Source of the DNA: Lachnospiraceae bacterium
GTDB taxonomy: Bacteria > Bacillota > Clostridia > Lachnospirales > Lachnospiraceae
Length of the DNA stretch: 13,916 nt
Direction of reading: 5' to 3'
Assembly (NCBI GenBank): GCA_017420605.1
Contig: JAFOIS010000298.1
Coordinates: 1-13,916, forward strand
Both the position numbers and the translations under genes were made by a program. This document shows positions 1-6,090 of this stretch, piece by piece; the stretch's first letter is position 1, and each line of letters opens with the position of its first letter. Below the pieces are notes generated by a model. That model worked only from the letters and a program-made list of their open reading frames with translations, made no database searches and was not told the origin of the DNA.

Positions 1-756
1 GCGTATTCCGAGCAGTCCGATGATCAGGAAGAAAACGACCGAGATCAGGACGACAAAGAGCAGAAAGCTGGTCCCGCAGCGCTTGTGCTGCCTCGAGCTT
101 TTCATCACGTTTTCAACGGTGAGCGGCATGCCGTGCTCGATACAGTTGATGCACTTATGCTCCGCCCCGTGATACATGAATACACGCTGTATATCTTTCA
201 TGCGTGATACCAGGATCATATAGGCAAGGAAGATCACGATCCGAAGGAGCGCTTCTGCCAGCGAGACGGCGACTTCACCCGCGCCGATCCCCCGAAGAAG
301 ACTTGCGAGGAAATACGGGAGCAGGATAAAAAGTCCTACGGACAGCGCGATCGAAAAGATCACGGTCCCCGTCATCATCGCGTCCCAGCTGCCTTCCTTT
401 TTCGGTTTGTCCGGCTTTTTTTCCTTTGCTTCGCCGTCCGCGACGCTCATCTCCCGTTCTCTTTTGCCGGCCTGCTTCTTTTTACCGTCTTCGCCGGCGG
501 TATCCTCCTCATCGTAGAACTCGGCCGAATACATCAGGCACGAGATCCCCACGACCAGGGAATCCACGAAAGCCGACACACCGCGAAGGATCGGTATCTT
601 TTCGATACCGGCAACGGGGATGGTCGTTTTATAGGGCTCCGTTTTCACGACGATCTCGCCGTCGCTCTTCCGCACCGCGATCGCGTACTGCGAAAGATGG
701 CGCATCATGATGCCTTCCAGGACGGCCTGCCCGCCGATATTTGATGGTTTCTGCAT
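1..756 (-). CDS. yqhQ: YqhQ-like DUF1385 membrane protein (3' end outside window)
   Basis: Reading the minus strand from the ATG at 756 gives 252 codons without a stop up to the window edge, so the C-terminus is missing; family members are usually around 300 residues. The N-terminus GGQAVLEGIMMR (residues 8-19), the HGAEHK motif (196-201) and RCGTSFL (226-232) are hallmarks of the DUF1385/YqhQ family. Hydrophobic segments lie near residues 131-154, 168-185 and 231-250. Between residues 82 and 122 there is a lysine/glutamate-rich, probably cytoplasmic linker. A GGAGAG ribosome site lies just before the ATG. The biochemical function of the family is not established. The gene follows rho and rpmE on the same strand, an arrangement seen in other Clostridia. 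The RCGTSFL and HGAEHK histidines and cysteines could bind a metal, but that is only a guess. Confidence 0.9.
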   Translation of the reverse strand, partial: MQKPSNIGGQAVLEGIMMRHLSQYAIAVRKSDGEIVVKTEPYKTTIPVAGIEKIPILRGVSAFVDSLVVGISCLMYSAEFYDEEDTAGEDGKKKQAGKREREMSVADGEAKEKKPDKPKKEGSWDAMMTGTVIFSIALSVGLFILLPYFLASLLRGIGAGEVAVSLAEALLRIVIFLAYMILVSRMKDIQRVFMYHGAEHKCINCIEHGMPLTVENVMKSSRQHKRCGTSFLLFVVLISVVFFLIIGLLGIR

Positions 757-769
757 ACTCTCTCCGGAA

Positions 770-822
770 TTATTTTATGATAAACCGATAGGGACGGTGC
801 GTCTCCGCCCGTCCCTACCGGT
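770..822 (-). terminator. Long hairpin between rpmE and yqhQ, possible leaky terminator
   Basis: On the minus strand the arms at 809-822 and 784-797 pair over 14 base pairs with a single G-U, around an 11-base loop. The following sequence (783-770) begins TTTATCAT, a weak U-tract. It may end part of the rpmE transcripts while letting some reach yqhQ, or act as a 3' stabilising structure. The stem is certain; its termination activity is inferred. Confidence 0.55.
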
Positions 823-836
823 ATCCTCGCAATATA

Positions 837-1049
837 CTAATTGGCCGAATTTGACATTCCGTACTTCTTGTTGAATGCCTCGATCCGTCCGCGCGCCTGC
901 GCAGCCTTCTGCTGACCCGTATAGAACGGATGGCACTTCGCGCAGATTTCAACGTGGATATCTTTCTTCGTCGACCCGGTCACAAACGTATTCCCGCAGT
1001 TGCAGGTCACCGTAGCCTGATAGTATTTCGGATGAATGCCCTCTTTCAT
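837..1049 (-). CDS. rpmE: Ribosomal protein L31 (bL31), zinc-binding type
   Basis: The product is a 70-residue protein of the large ribosomal subunit. It begins [10 protein letters not shown] and carries the zinc-binding cysteines C16, C18, C36 and C39, so it is the four-cysteine (C+) form that is normally displaced by a zinc-free paralogue during zinc starvation. The length is typical of the family. The reading frame is open further upstream to an ATG at 1121, but the start at 1049 is chosen for three reasons: it gives the canonical L31 N-terminus, a purine-rich ribosome site (GGTGAGGTGAAGG) precedes it, and a promoter lies inside the longer frame at 1093-1121. The gene follows rho and precedes yqhQ, a common Bacillota order. 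No zinc-repressor operator was recognised upstream. Confidence 0.97.
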   Translation of the reverse strand: MKEGIHPKYYQATVTCNCGNTFVTGSTKKDIHVEICAKCHPFYTGQQKAAQARGRIEAFNKKYGMSNSAN

Positions 1050-1092
1050 GTCCTTCACCTCACCCTTAGGTTCTAACTCAAAAGCGAATGCT

Positions 1093-1121
1093 ATTTTAAC
1101 ATAACTCCCCGCCCTGTGCAA
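1093..1121 (-). promoter_or_regulatory. Candidate sigma-A promoter for rpmE
   Basis: On the minus strand TTGCAC (1121-1116), a 17-base spacer and TAAAAT (1098-1093) precede rpmE by about 40 bases. The -10 box matches five of six consensus positions and the -35 box three of six. It separates rpmE expression from rho. Confidence 0.55.
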
Positions 1122-1197
1122 GCGGAAATAGGAACAATTTTTTGCGGCATGACCGGGGCCGTTTTTCGGCCGGCCGCCGCGTTTTTGGCGCCTGGCG

Positions 1198-3114
1198 TCA
1201 GAACATTTTTCTCGACAGGATCGCCTGGATCACAAGCGAGTTGGTCTTGAGCCTCGAGAACATGTTGATGATCGCGTCCGCGGCCTCTTCGGCACGGATA
1301 CCGGACAGCGAACGGCGCATCACGCCGACTGCTTCCAGCTCCTCCGGCGTAAGAAGAAGATCCTCGCGCCTTGTGCCGGATTTGGCGATATCGATCGCCG
1401 GGAAGATCCGCCGCTCCTGGAGCTTGCGGTCCAGGATCAGTTCCATGTTGCCGGTGCCCTTGAATTCTTCGTAAACGACGTCATCCATCTTGCTGCCGGT
1501 ATCGACGAGCGCCGTCGCGAGGATCGTGAGCGAACCGCCTTCCCGCATCTTCCTGGCCGCGCCGAAGAAGCGCTTCGGCATATAGAGCGCCGTCGGATCG
1601 AGACCGCCCGAGAGCGTCTTCCCGCTCGGCGGGACGAGGATATTGCAGGCGCGCGCAAGGCGCGTGATGGAATCGAGAAGGATGACAACGTCCTGCTTGT
1701 GCTCGACGAGCCTTTTCGCGCGTTCGATCACCATCTCGGATACGCGCTTGTGATGATCCGGCAGTTCGTCGAAGGTCGAATAGATGATCTCCACGTTCTT
1801 GCCGTGGACGGTCTCCTTCATATCCGTCACTTCCTCGGGCCTTTCGTCCACGAGCAGGATGATCAGGTTGGCCTCGGGATCCTTATAGAGGATCGAATTC
1901 GCGATATCCTTAAGAAGCGTCGTCTTGCCGGCCTTCGGCGGGGAAACGATCATGCCGCGCTGCCCTTTTCCGATCGGACTGATGAGGTCCACGATCCGGG
2001 CCGCGGTGGTTCCGTCCGGCCGCTCCAGACGGATCCTCTCGTGCGGAAATTCCGGCGTCATATGTTCAAAAGCCGGACGCGTCCTTGCCTCTTCGGCCGG
2101 GAAGCCGTTCACGCTCTCCACATAGAGGAGGGCTCCGAATTTTTCTCCCTGCGCCCGGTCACGCGTAAACCCGCACACCATGTCGCCTGTCTTCAGATTG
2201 AACCGGCGGATCTGGGACGGCGATACATAGACGTCATTGTCCCCGGGCAGGAAATTATCGCTCCGGAGGAAACCGAAGCCGTCGGACATGACCTCCAGGA
2301 TCCCCCGCGTGCGCGATCCCTCGCGGGCGCGGTTCTCATCCCTGGTTTCCGCAGGCGCTTCGGCCTCCTCCGCGCCGTTTTTCGCGTCAGGCGTATCCTG
2401 CGGGACCGCCGCCGTCTCCGGCTCGGCGTTTCCGGCGGCTTCCTCCCTGCGTGGCTCTCTTGCGCCGTTCCGGCGTCCGCGGGATGCTCTTCCGCGTCCC
2501 CTGCCGCCCTGTTCGGGCTTTCTCGCCTCTTCCTTTACGGCTGCGCCGGCCATCTCCGTGCCGGCCGCCTCCGTGCCGGCCGTCTCCGGTCCGGCTGTAT
2601 CCGCACTGCCCGGAGCTTCTTCTTTCGTCTCCGTGCTCTTTACGGCCTCGTTTCCGGCGCCTTTGCGCTTCCGGATCACGCGTCCGGCATTTGCGGCCTT
2701 ATGTCCGCGTCCTTCTGCGCCCTCCGTCCTGGGCTGCGCGCCTTTTGCGGTCTCGCTCTTCCGCTCCGCGTTCTTATCGTTTTCGGTCTTCTGTTCCGGA
2801 CTTCTGTCGTTTTCGCTCTTCCGGTCCTGACTCTTATCGTTTTCGCTCTTCCGTTCCGGGCTCTTTTCATTTTCAGACTTCCGCTCCGGACCGGCTGCAT
2901 GCCCGCCTTTCCGTCTGCGCTCCGTACCGGCATCCTGCCGGCGGGATTCCCTGACCTTTTCCTGAAGCTTCGCAACTTCCTCGGCCGTATCCATGGCCAG
3001 CATCGTTTCGATCAGTTCATCCTTTTTCATCGCATAATAGTGCTTTACACCGCGCGCTTTCGCAATATCTTTGAGCGCGGCAGCAGAAAGCGTCATATAC
3101 CGTTCTTTTGTCAT
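1198..3114 (-). CDS. rho: Transcription termination factor Rho with long repetitive N-terminal insert
   Basis: This is a 638-residue Rho, the hexameric RNA-dependent ATPase that ends transcription; the E. coli protein is about 420 residues. Residues about 6-48 form the Rho N-terminal helical domain. Residues about 270-338 are the cold-shock-type RNA-binding domain, with GFGFLR at 279-284. The motor domain follows, with Walker A PPKAGKTT (392-399), Walker B VVILLDS (476-482), the Q-loop region at 501-522 and the arginine-rich C-terminal part. The excess length is residues about 50-268: a charged, low-complexity and presumably disordered insert. It holds five decapeptide repeats of the type [10 protein letters not shown] (76-125), a pentapeptide series of type TExAG (171-190) and an RGRGR-rich patch (203-223). 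An AAAGGAG ribosome site lies before the ATG. It is transcribed divergently from the tRNA cluster. Confidence 0.98.
   Translation of the reverse strand: MTKERYMTLSAAALKDIAKARGVKHYYAMKKDELIETMLAMDTAEEVAKLQEKVRESRRQDAGTERRRKGGHAAGPERKSENEKSPERKSENDKSQDRKSENDRSPEQKTENDKNAERKSETAKGAQPRTEGAEGRGHKAANAGRVIRKRKGAGNEAVKSTETKEEAPGSADTAGPETAGTEAAGTEMAGAAVKEEARKPEQGGRGRGRASRGRRNGAREPRREEAAGNAEPETAAVPQDTPDAKNGAEEAEAPAETRDENRAREGSRTRGILEVMSDGFGFLRSDNFLPGDNDVYVSPSQIRRFNLKTGDMVCGFTRDRAQGEKFGALLYVESVNGFPAEEARTRPAFEHMTPEFPHERIRLERPDGTTAARIVDLISPIGKGQRGMIVSPPKAGKTTLLKDIANSILYKDPEANLIILLVDERPEEVTDMKETVHGKNVEIIYSTFDELPDHHKRVSEMVIERAKRLVEHKQDVVILLDSITRLARACNILVPPSGKTLSGGLDPTALYMPKRFFGAARKMREGGSLTILATALVDTGSKMDDVVYEEFKGTGNMELILDRKLQERRIFPAIDIAKSGTRREDLLLTPEELEAVGVMRRSLSGIRAEEAADAIINMFSRLKTNSLVIQAILSRKMF
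2545..2604 (-). repeat. Four 15-bp tandem repeats inside rho
   Basis: Codons 171-190 of rho read [20 protein letters not shown], a five-codon periodicity. It is distinct from the ten-codon series further upstream in the gene. Confidence 0.75.
2725..2889 (-). repeat. Five 30-bp tandem repeats inside rho
   Basis: Within rho, codons 76-130 repeat with a ten-codon period. The protein units run [40 protein letters not shown] and [10 protein letters not shown], decaying towards the C-terminal end. At DNA level the unit includes the plus-strand string TTTTCGCTCTTCCG. All copies keep the reading frame. Confidence 0.9.
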
Positions 3115-3168
3115 GCATACTCCTTTGGTATGAAATTCAAATACGGACCTTTTCGGGGAATCGGGACA

Positions 3169-3188
3169 TACCGGAAGGATCTCCGGTA
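3169..3188 (-). promoter_or_regulatory. Hairpin in the rho leader
   Basis: TACCGGA (3169-3175) and TCCGGTA (3182-3188) form a perfect 7-bp stem with a 6-base loop, in the leader between the candidate rho promoter and the ribosome site. No U-tract follows, so it is not an intrinsic terminator. A role in rho leader control is only a possibility. Confidence 0.4.
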
Positions 3189-3216
3189 CTCTTACCCGTT
3201 GAGATAGGCTGTGCTT

Positions 3217-3245
3217 ATCCTAACACAGGGTTTTTTGAAATGCAA
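3217..3245 (-). promoter_or_regulatory. Candidate promoter for rho
   Basis: On the minus strand TTGCAT (3245-3240), a 17-base spacer and TAGGAT (3222-3217) lie about 100 bases upstream of the rho ATG. The spacing is ideal but the boxes match only partly (three and four of six). It lies back to back with the tRNA promoter. Confidence 0.4.
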
Positions 3246-3285
3246 GAGCGCGTACTTTAAAACGTCGAAAACAGTAACAAAGTGT

Positions 3286-3314
3286 TTGACAAACCCCCAT
3301 CGTTACTATATAAT
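3286..3314 (+). promoter_or_regulatory. Full-consensus sigma-A promoter for the tRNA cluster
   Basis: TTGACA (3286-3291), a 17-base spacer and TATAAT (3309-3314) match the consensus at all twelve positions. The first tRNA starts 66 bases after the -10 box. This is the kind of very strong promoter expected for stable RNA operons. Confidence 0.95.
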
Positions 3315-3337
3315 CTACGTCGTGCCCGACACGAGGG

Positions 3338-3355
3338 ATGGACGGTTGCGTCCAT
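3338..3355 (+). other. Leader hairpin ahead of the first tRNA
   Basis: ATGGACG (3338-3344) and CGTCCAT (3349-3355) form a perfect 7-bp stem with a GTTG loop, between the promoter and tRNA-Pro. No U-run follows. It may help processing of the 5' leader; the function is not shown by the sequence. Confidence 0.4.
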
Positions 3356-3379
3356 GAGCAGGCAAGGCAGCGCAGGCCA

Positions 3380-3454
3380 CGGGGTGTGGCTCAGTTTGGC
3401 TAGAGCGCCTGCTTTGGGAGCAGGAAGCCGCAGGTTCGAATCCTGTCACCCCGA
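3380..3454 (+). tRNA. tRNA-Pro (anticodon TGG)
   Basis: Complete cloverleaf: acceptor CGGGGTG pairs with CACCCCG, anticodon stem CCTGC/GCAGG encloses TTTGGGA, and the T-loop is TTCGAAT. The discriminator is A. The terminal CCA is not encoded, since CTC follows. It is the first gene of the cluster. Confidence 0.97.
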
Positions 3455-3480
3455 CTCTTACCGGAGAGACAACACTACGC

Positions 3481-3551
3481 GCGGGCGTAGTTCATCGGTA
3501 GAACACCAGCCTTCCAAGCTGGATAGGTGGGTTCGATTCCCATCGCCCGCT
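3481..3551 (+). tRNA. tRNA-Gly (anticodon TCC)
   Basis: Acceptor GCGGGCG pairs with CGCCCGC, anticodon stem CCAGC/GCTGG encloses CTTCCAA, and the T-loop is TTCGATT. The discriminator is T, usual for bacterial glycine tRNA. CCA is not encoded. Confidence 0.97.
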
Positions 3552-3557
3552 CTTTAC

Positions 3558-3631
<74 letters not shown>

Positions 3632-3646
3632 TTCTGGCAATTATAT

Positions 3647-3721
3647 GGTGGGTGTGGCGTAGTTGGTTAACGCGCCAGATTGTGGATCTGGAGATCGTGG
3701 GTTCAAGTCCCATCTCCCACC
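3647..3721 (+). tRNA. tRNA-His (anticodon GTG)
   Basis: Anticodon stem CCAGA/TCTGG encloses TTGTGGA. The extra 5' G (position -1, at 3647) faces discriminator C at 3721, the identity feature of histidine tRNA. In the acceptor GTGGGTG/CTCCCAC the sixth pair is a T-T mismatch. CCA is not encoded. A small TCGGC-GAA-GCCGA hairpin (3723-3735) fills the spacer to the next tRNA. Confidence 0.96.
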
Positions 3722-3742
3722 TTCGGCGAAGCCGAGACCAAT

Positions 3743-3814
3743 TGGGCTATCGCCAAGGGGTAAGGCACAGCACTTTGACTGCTGCATTCGGTGGTTCAAA
3801 TCCACCTAGCCCAG
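3743..3814 (+). tRNA. tRNA-Gln (anticodon TTG)
   Basis: Acceptor TGGGCTA pairs with TAGCCCA, anticodon stem CAGCA/TGCTG encloses CTTTGAC, and the T-loop is TTCAAAT. The U1-A72 type first pair is typical for glutamine tRNA. The discriminator is G and CCA is not encoded. Confidence 0.97.
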
Positions 3815-3819
3815 TACCT

Positions 3820-3892
3820 GGAGCATTAGCTCAGGCGGTAGAGCACTTGACTTTTAATCAAGTTGTCCGGGGTTCGAGTCCCCGATGCTTCA
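3820..3892 (+). tRNA. tRNA-Lys (anticodon TTT)
   Basis: Acceptor GGAGCAT pairs with ATGCTTC (one G-U), anticodon stem CTTGA/TCAAG encloses CTTTTAA, and the T-loop is TTCGAGT. The discriminator is A and CCA is not encoded. Confidence 0.97.
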
Positions 3893-3903
3893 TGATGTAA
3901 ATG

Positions 3904-3933
3904 AAAGCCGCGGTTTCAGCCGTCGGCTTTTTT
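3904..3933 (+). terminator. Intrinsic terminator-like hairpin between tRNA-Lys and tRNA-Leu
   Basis: AAAGCCG-CGG (3904-3913) pairs with CCG-CGGCTTT (3920-3930) across one bulged T, with loop TTTCAG, and a six-T run ends at 3933. By form it is a good intrinsic terminator, yet tRNA-Leu begins seven bases later. Confidence 0.75.
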
Positions 3934-3939
3934 CATTCC

Positions 3940-4021
3940 GCGGCTCTGATGGAATTGGCAGACATGCAGGATTTAGGTTCCTGTTCCTTTCGGAGTAGGG
4001 GTTCAAGTCCCCTGAGCCGCA
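3940..4021 (+). tRNA. tRNA-Leu (anticodon TAG)
   Basis: This is a class II tRNA with a long variable arm (GTTCCTTTCGGAGTA region). Acceptor GCGGCTC pairs with GAGCCGC, anticodon stem CAGGA/TCCTG encloses TTTAGGT, and the T-loop is TTCAAGT. The discriminator is A and CCA is not encoded. No promoter of its own could be found in the short gap after the preceding hairpin. Confidence 0.96.
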
Positions 4022-4083
4022 CTCACAAAGCTGCGCCGGCAGAAAACGGCGTGAAACGCGCGGCCGCCCGGTAAGGGCACGGT

Positions 4084-5400
4084 TTACGATCCGCCCCCTG
4101 TTTCGGCCTTAAGACGGTGGAGAATACTGCTTCCGATCCGTTTCTCCATCTCGCGGTACTGCCGTATCTCTTCTTTCGTGAATCCCGCAAAACATACCGT
4201 ATCGAGGTCCCGGTCCAGCTGCCGCAGTTCCTCTTCAAGCTCCGGTGCCCGGAATGAAAAGCGTTCTTTTCCTCCGGAAGGCGTTTCGCGCCTTACCCGG
4301 CCGTCCGCCAGAAGCCTCGCCACCCCCGCGATCACGGCAGGCCTCCCCATTCCGGTCAGCAGACACAGACTCTCAACGGTGCAGGGCCCCTGCAGCTTTT
4401 CCATGCAGTATAAAAGTTTTATTCCGGCCTCATCCATTCCGTATTTCCGGCCCAGCGTTTCCATATACCGTTCAAGGAGACGCGCTTCCAGGACCGCGCT
4501 GCGCATCGGGAAGCCGGTCCCGCTTACGGCGGACAGGGCAGACAGTGCTTCTCCTTCCTCTATCTTCCGGGTACCCGGTGAAAACGGCAGCGCAAGACTG
4601 TCATGACTGACGGCCAGAAGATAGCCGTAAATCACCGGCAGCCGCTCCTGATAGGCGGGGGCGTCAAAGGTCTTTTTGAAAAACTCGTTATAGTAGCCTA
4701 TGACGTTTTTCTTCATTTTGATTGTGCTGCTCAGATTCAGGCTTTGGTCTACCAGGGAGTCTTTGGTGTACTGGTAGTAATAAACCGGGGCTTTCAGGAT
4801 CGCTATGTTCTTGACATGGAGAAGGTATTCCAGATTGAAGATCATATCCTCGCTGTAGCTGATATTCTCGTCCATGCGTATGTCGTAACGCTCAATGATG
4901 TCTCTCCGGTACAGTTTGTTCCACAGGACGCCGAAATAAAGATCCGCAGGCGCGAGCATCATCTCATCGGCATACTGCCGGAGAGAAAGCGTCCCGTTTT
5001 TTTCGATGGATCCTTTTTCAGAAACGTTTCCGTCTACAACGCGGTAAAAATCGCCTACGACAAGCTCGGCCGCCTGCGCTTCCATTTCCCGTGTAAGAAG
5101 TTTTGTGGCGTCCATCGGCAGCCAGTCGTCCACATCCGCAAACTGCACGTAGGTTCCGTCCGCTTCGGCAAGGGCCCGGTTCCGGGCAGAAGACACACCG
5201 CCGTTTTCCTGGTGGATCGCCTTCACCCTGGGATCCGCGGCGGCAACAGCCTGCATGATCTCAAAGGAGCGGTCCCGGCTGCCGTCGTCTACCAGGATCA
5301 GTTCCAGTTCGGAGTAGTCCTGATTCAGAATGCTTTCCGCACAGCGTTTGATACTTTTCTCTCCGTTATAAACGGGAACGATGACACTGACTTTTTCCAT
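4084..5400 (-). CDS. Family 2 glycosyltransferase with C-terminal MarR-like winged-helix domain
   Basis: The product has 438 residues. Residues 1 to about 240 form a GT-A fold, family 2 transferase: VSVIVPVYNG (4-13), LILVDDGSRD (34-43), NGGVSSARN (66-74), a metal/nucleotide-sugar motif ADVDDW (88-93), NKLYRR (161-166) and SEDMIF (183-188), where D185 is the likely catalytic base. No membrane segments are evident. From about residue 302 the protein looks different: it matches the MarR-family pattern, with a helix entering GMDEAGIKLLYCMEK (321-335), a helix-turn-helix at about 340-364 (VESLCLLTG then RPAVIAGVARLL), a basic wing (365-383), and a C-terminal dimerisation-type helix opening GFTKEEIRQY (406-415). 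The domain call is by eye. It sits three bases downstream of the gtrA-like gene, with GAAAGGA as ribosome site. The sugar and acceptor are unknown. Confidence 0.85.
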   Translation of the reverse strand: MEKVSVIVPVYNGEKSIKRCAESILNQDYSELELILVDDGSRDRSFEIMQAVAAADPRVKAIHQENGGVSSARNRALAEADGTYVQFADVDDWLPMDATKLLTREMEAQAAELVVGDFYRVVDGNVSEKGSIEKNGTLSLRQYADEMMLAPADLYFGVLWNKLYRRDIIERYDIRMDENISYSEDMIFNLEYLLHVKNIAILKAPVYYYQYTKDSLVDQSLNLSSTIKMKKNVIGYYNEFFKKTFDAPAYQERLPVIYGYLLAVSHDSLALPFSPGTRKIEEGEALSALSAVSGTGFPMRSAVLEARLLERYMETLGRKYGMDEAGIKLLYCMEKLQGPCTVESLCLLTGMGRPAVIAGVARLLADGRVRRETPSGGKERFSFRAPELEEELRQLDRDLDTVCFAGFTKEEIRQYREMEKRIGSSILHRLKAETGGGS

Positions 5401-5403
5401 TCT

Positions 5404-5964
5404 TTATTCCTTTCTGAACAACACGTATTTTTCCAAAGGGAACAGCACTGCAACCTGCACAAGTCCCGCAGCCGTGGCGGCAATGGTCCTGGCCGGCGCC
5501 GCAAAGGCTGTTACGGACAATCTGGCGGTGATCCATCCCTGCAGCCAGGTGGAAAAGAGGATCAATGCCGTAAGGACCGCAAGATACGCGATGAGACCGC
5601 TGCGGCTTCCCTTTCCGCGGAACGTGGTCTTCATGTTCATGAAATAGCCGTAAATATTGGCCAGAAAATTGGACAGGAAGAAAGGCAGCACATATCCCCA
5701 GGTCACCACGCCCCCGACCACATAGGGGGAAGGCCCTTCAAAAAGGGTCTCCGGCCGGAAGAGCGGGCTCAGAAACGGAGGCAGCTTTGCAGTTACGCCG
5801 TCAAAGAGCAGAGGCAGCAGATTGGCCAGGGCAAGCTGCAGCAGGGTGATGCTGAAGGATACCAGGTTGAACTTGATAAACTGCCAGAGGGCACTGTCGC
5901 CGAACCGGACATCAAGTTTTCTCAGAATATTCATGCTCTCCTTCTTATGTAAACTCTCATTCAT
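5404..5964 (-). CDS. GtrA-family membrane protein
   Basis: This is a 186-residue protein with four hydrophobic segments, at about residues 29-52, 84-108, 122-147 and 157-178. The pattern NFLANIYGYFMNMKTTFRGK (99-118) and the ending PLEKYVLFRKE fit the GtrA family. Members of that family are thought to move or help transfer polyprenyl-phosphate-linked sugars across the membrane for wall, teichoic acid or O-antigen decoration, and usually pair with a family 2 glycosyltransferase, as here. Residues 53-83 form an extramembrane loop longer than in many relatives. The start at 5964 follows an AGGAG ribosome site. It is the first gene after the CIRCE-covered promoter and overlaps nothing. The substrate cannot be told from sequence. 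Confidence 0.88.
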   Translation of the reverse strand: MNESLHKKESMNILRKLDVRFGDSALWQFIKFNLVSFSITLLQLALANLLPLLFDGVTAKLPPFLSPLFRPETLFEGPSPYVVGGVVTWGYVLPFFLSNFLANIYGYFMNMKTTFRGKGSRSGLIAYLAVLTALILFSTWLQGWITARLSVTAFAAPARTIAATAAGLVQVAVLFPLEKYVLFRKE

Positions 5965-5990
5965 TTCATATCGATCTCCTGTGCGCCCAT

Positions 5991-6019
5991 GTTATACCAC
6001 AGGTTTTAGCACTCGTCAA
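5991..6019 (-). promoter_or_regulatory. Sigma-A promoter of the gtrA-glycosyltransferase operon
   Basis: On the minus strand TTGACG (6019-6014), a 17-base spacer and TATAAC (5996-5991) each match five of six consensus positions. The start point falls near 5984, about 20 bases before the gtrA-like ATG. The -35 box and the start of the spacer lie inside the CIRCE element, so a bound repressor would block polymerase. Confidence 0.9.
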
Positions 6020-6032
6020 TAGAGAGTGCTAA
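6006..6032 (-). promoter_or_regulatory. Perfect CIRCE operator (HrcA binding site)
   Basis: TTAGCACTC (6006-6014), nine bases, GAGTGCTAA (6024-6032) is an exact match to the CIRCE inverted repeat that binds the heat-shock repressor HrcA. Known CIRCE elements control mainly hrcA-grpE-dnaK and groES-groEL. Here the only downstream genes within reach are the gtrA-like and glycosyltransferase genes on the minus strand. On the plus strand no gene starts nearby. Confidence 0.95.
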
Positions 6033-6090
6033 CGCCATTTGAACGATCCTATTGTATGCCGGTACGGCGCGGGCCGCTTCCCGCACGATG

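Noticed and set aside
1050..1121. Longer L31 start at 1121
   Set aside because: It would add 24 residues not found in L31 and would place the promoter inside the coding region.
1157..1171. GGCCG-TTTTT-CGGCC palindrome after rho as terminator
   Set aside because: The stem is only five pairs, the T/A run is in the loop and no U-tract follows on the minus strand.
2725..2889. CRISPR-like array from the 30-bp repeats
   Set aside because: There are no spacers; the repeats are contiguous, in frame and inside rho.
1699..3207. A 502-codon open frame on the plus strand opposite rho
   Set aside because: Antisense shadow of rho caused by GC-rich codon choice; leucine/arginine-rich product without any recognisable domain, while the minus strand encodes an unmistakable Rho.
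4022..4083. Terminators for the convergent tRNA cluster and glycosyltransferase operon
   Set aside because: Only short GC-rich stems such as CGCCG/CGGCG without T-runs; nothing that qualifies on either strand.
4603..5952. A 449-codon open frame on the plus strand
   Set aside because: Shadow of the glycosyltransferase and gtrA-like genes; no domain pattern.
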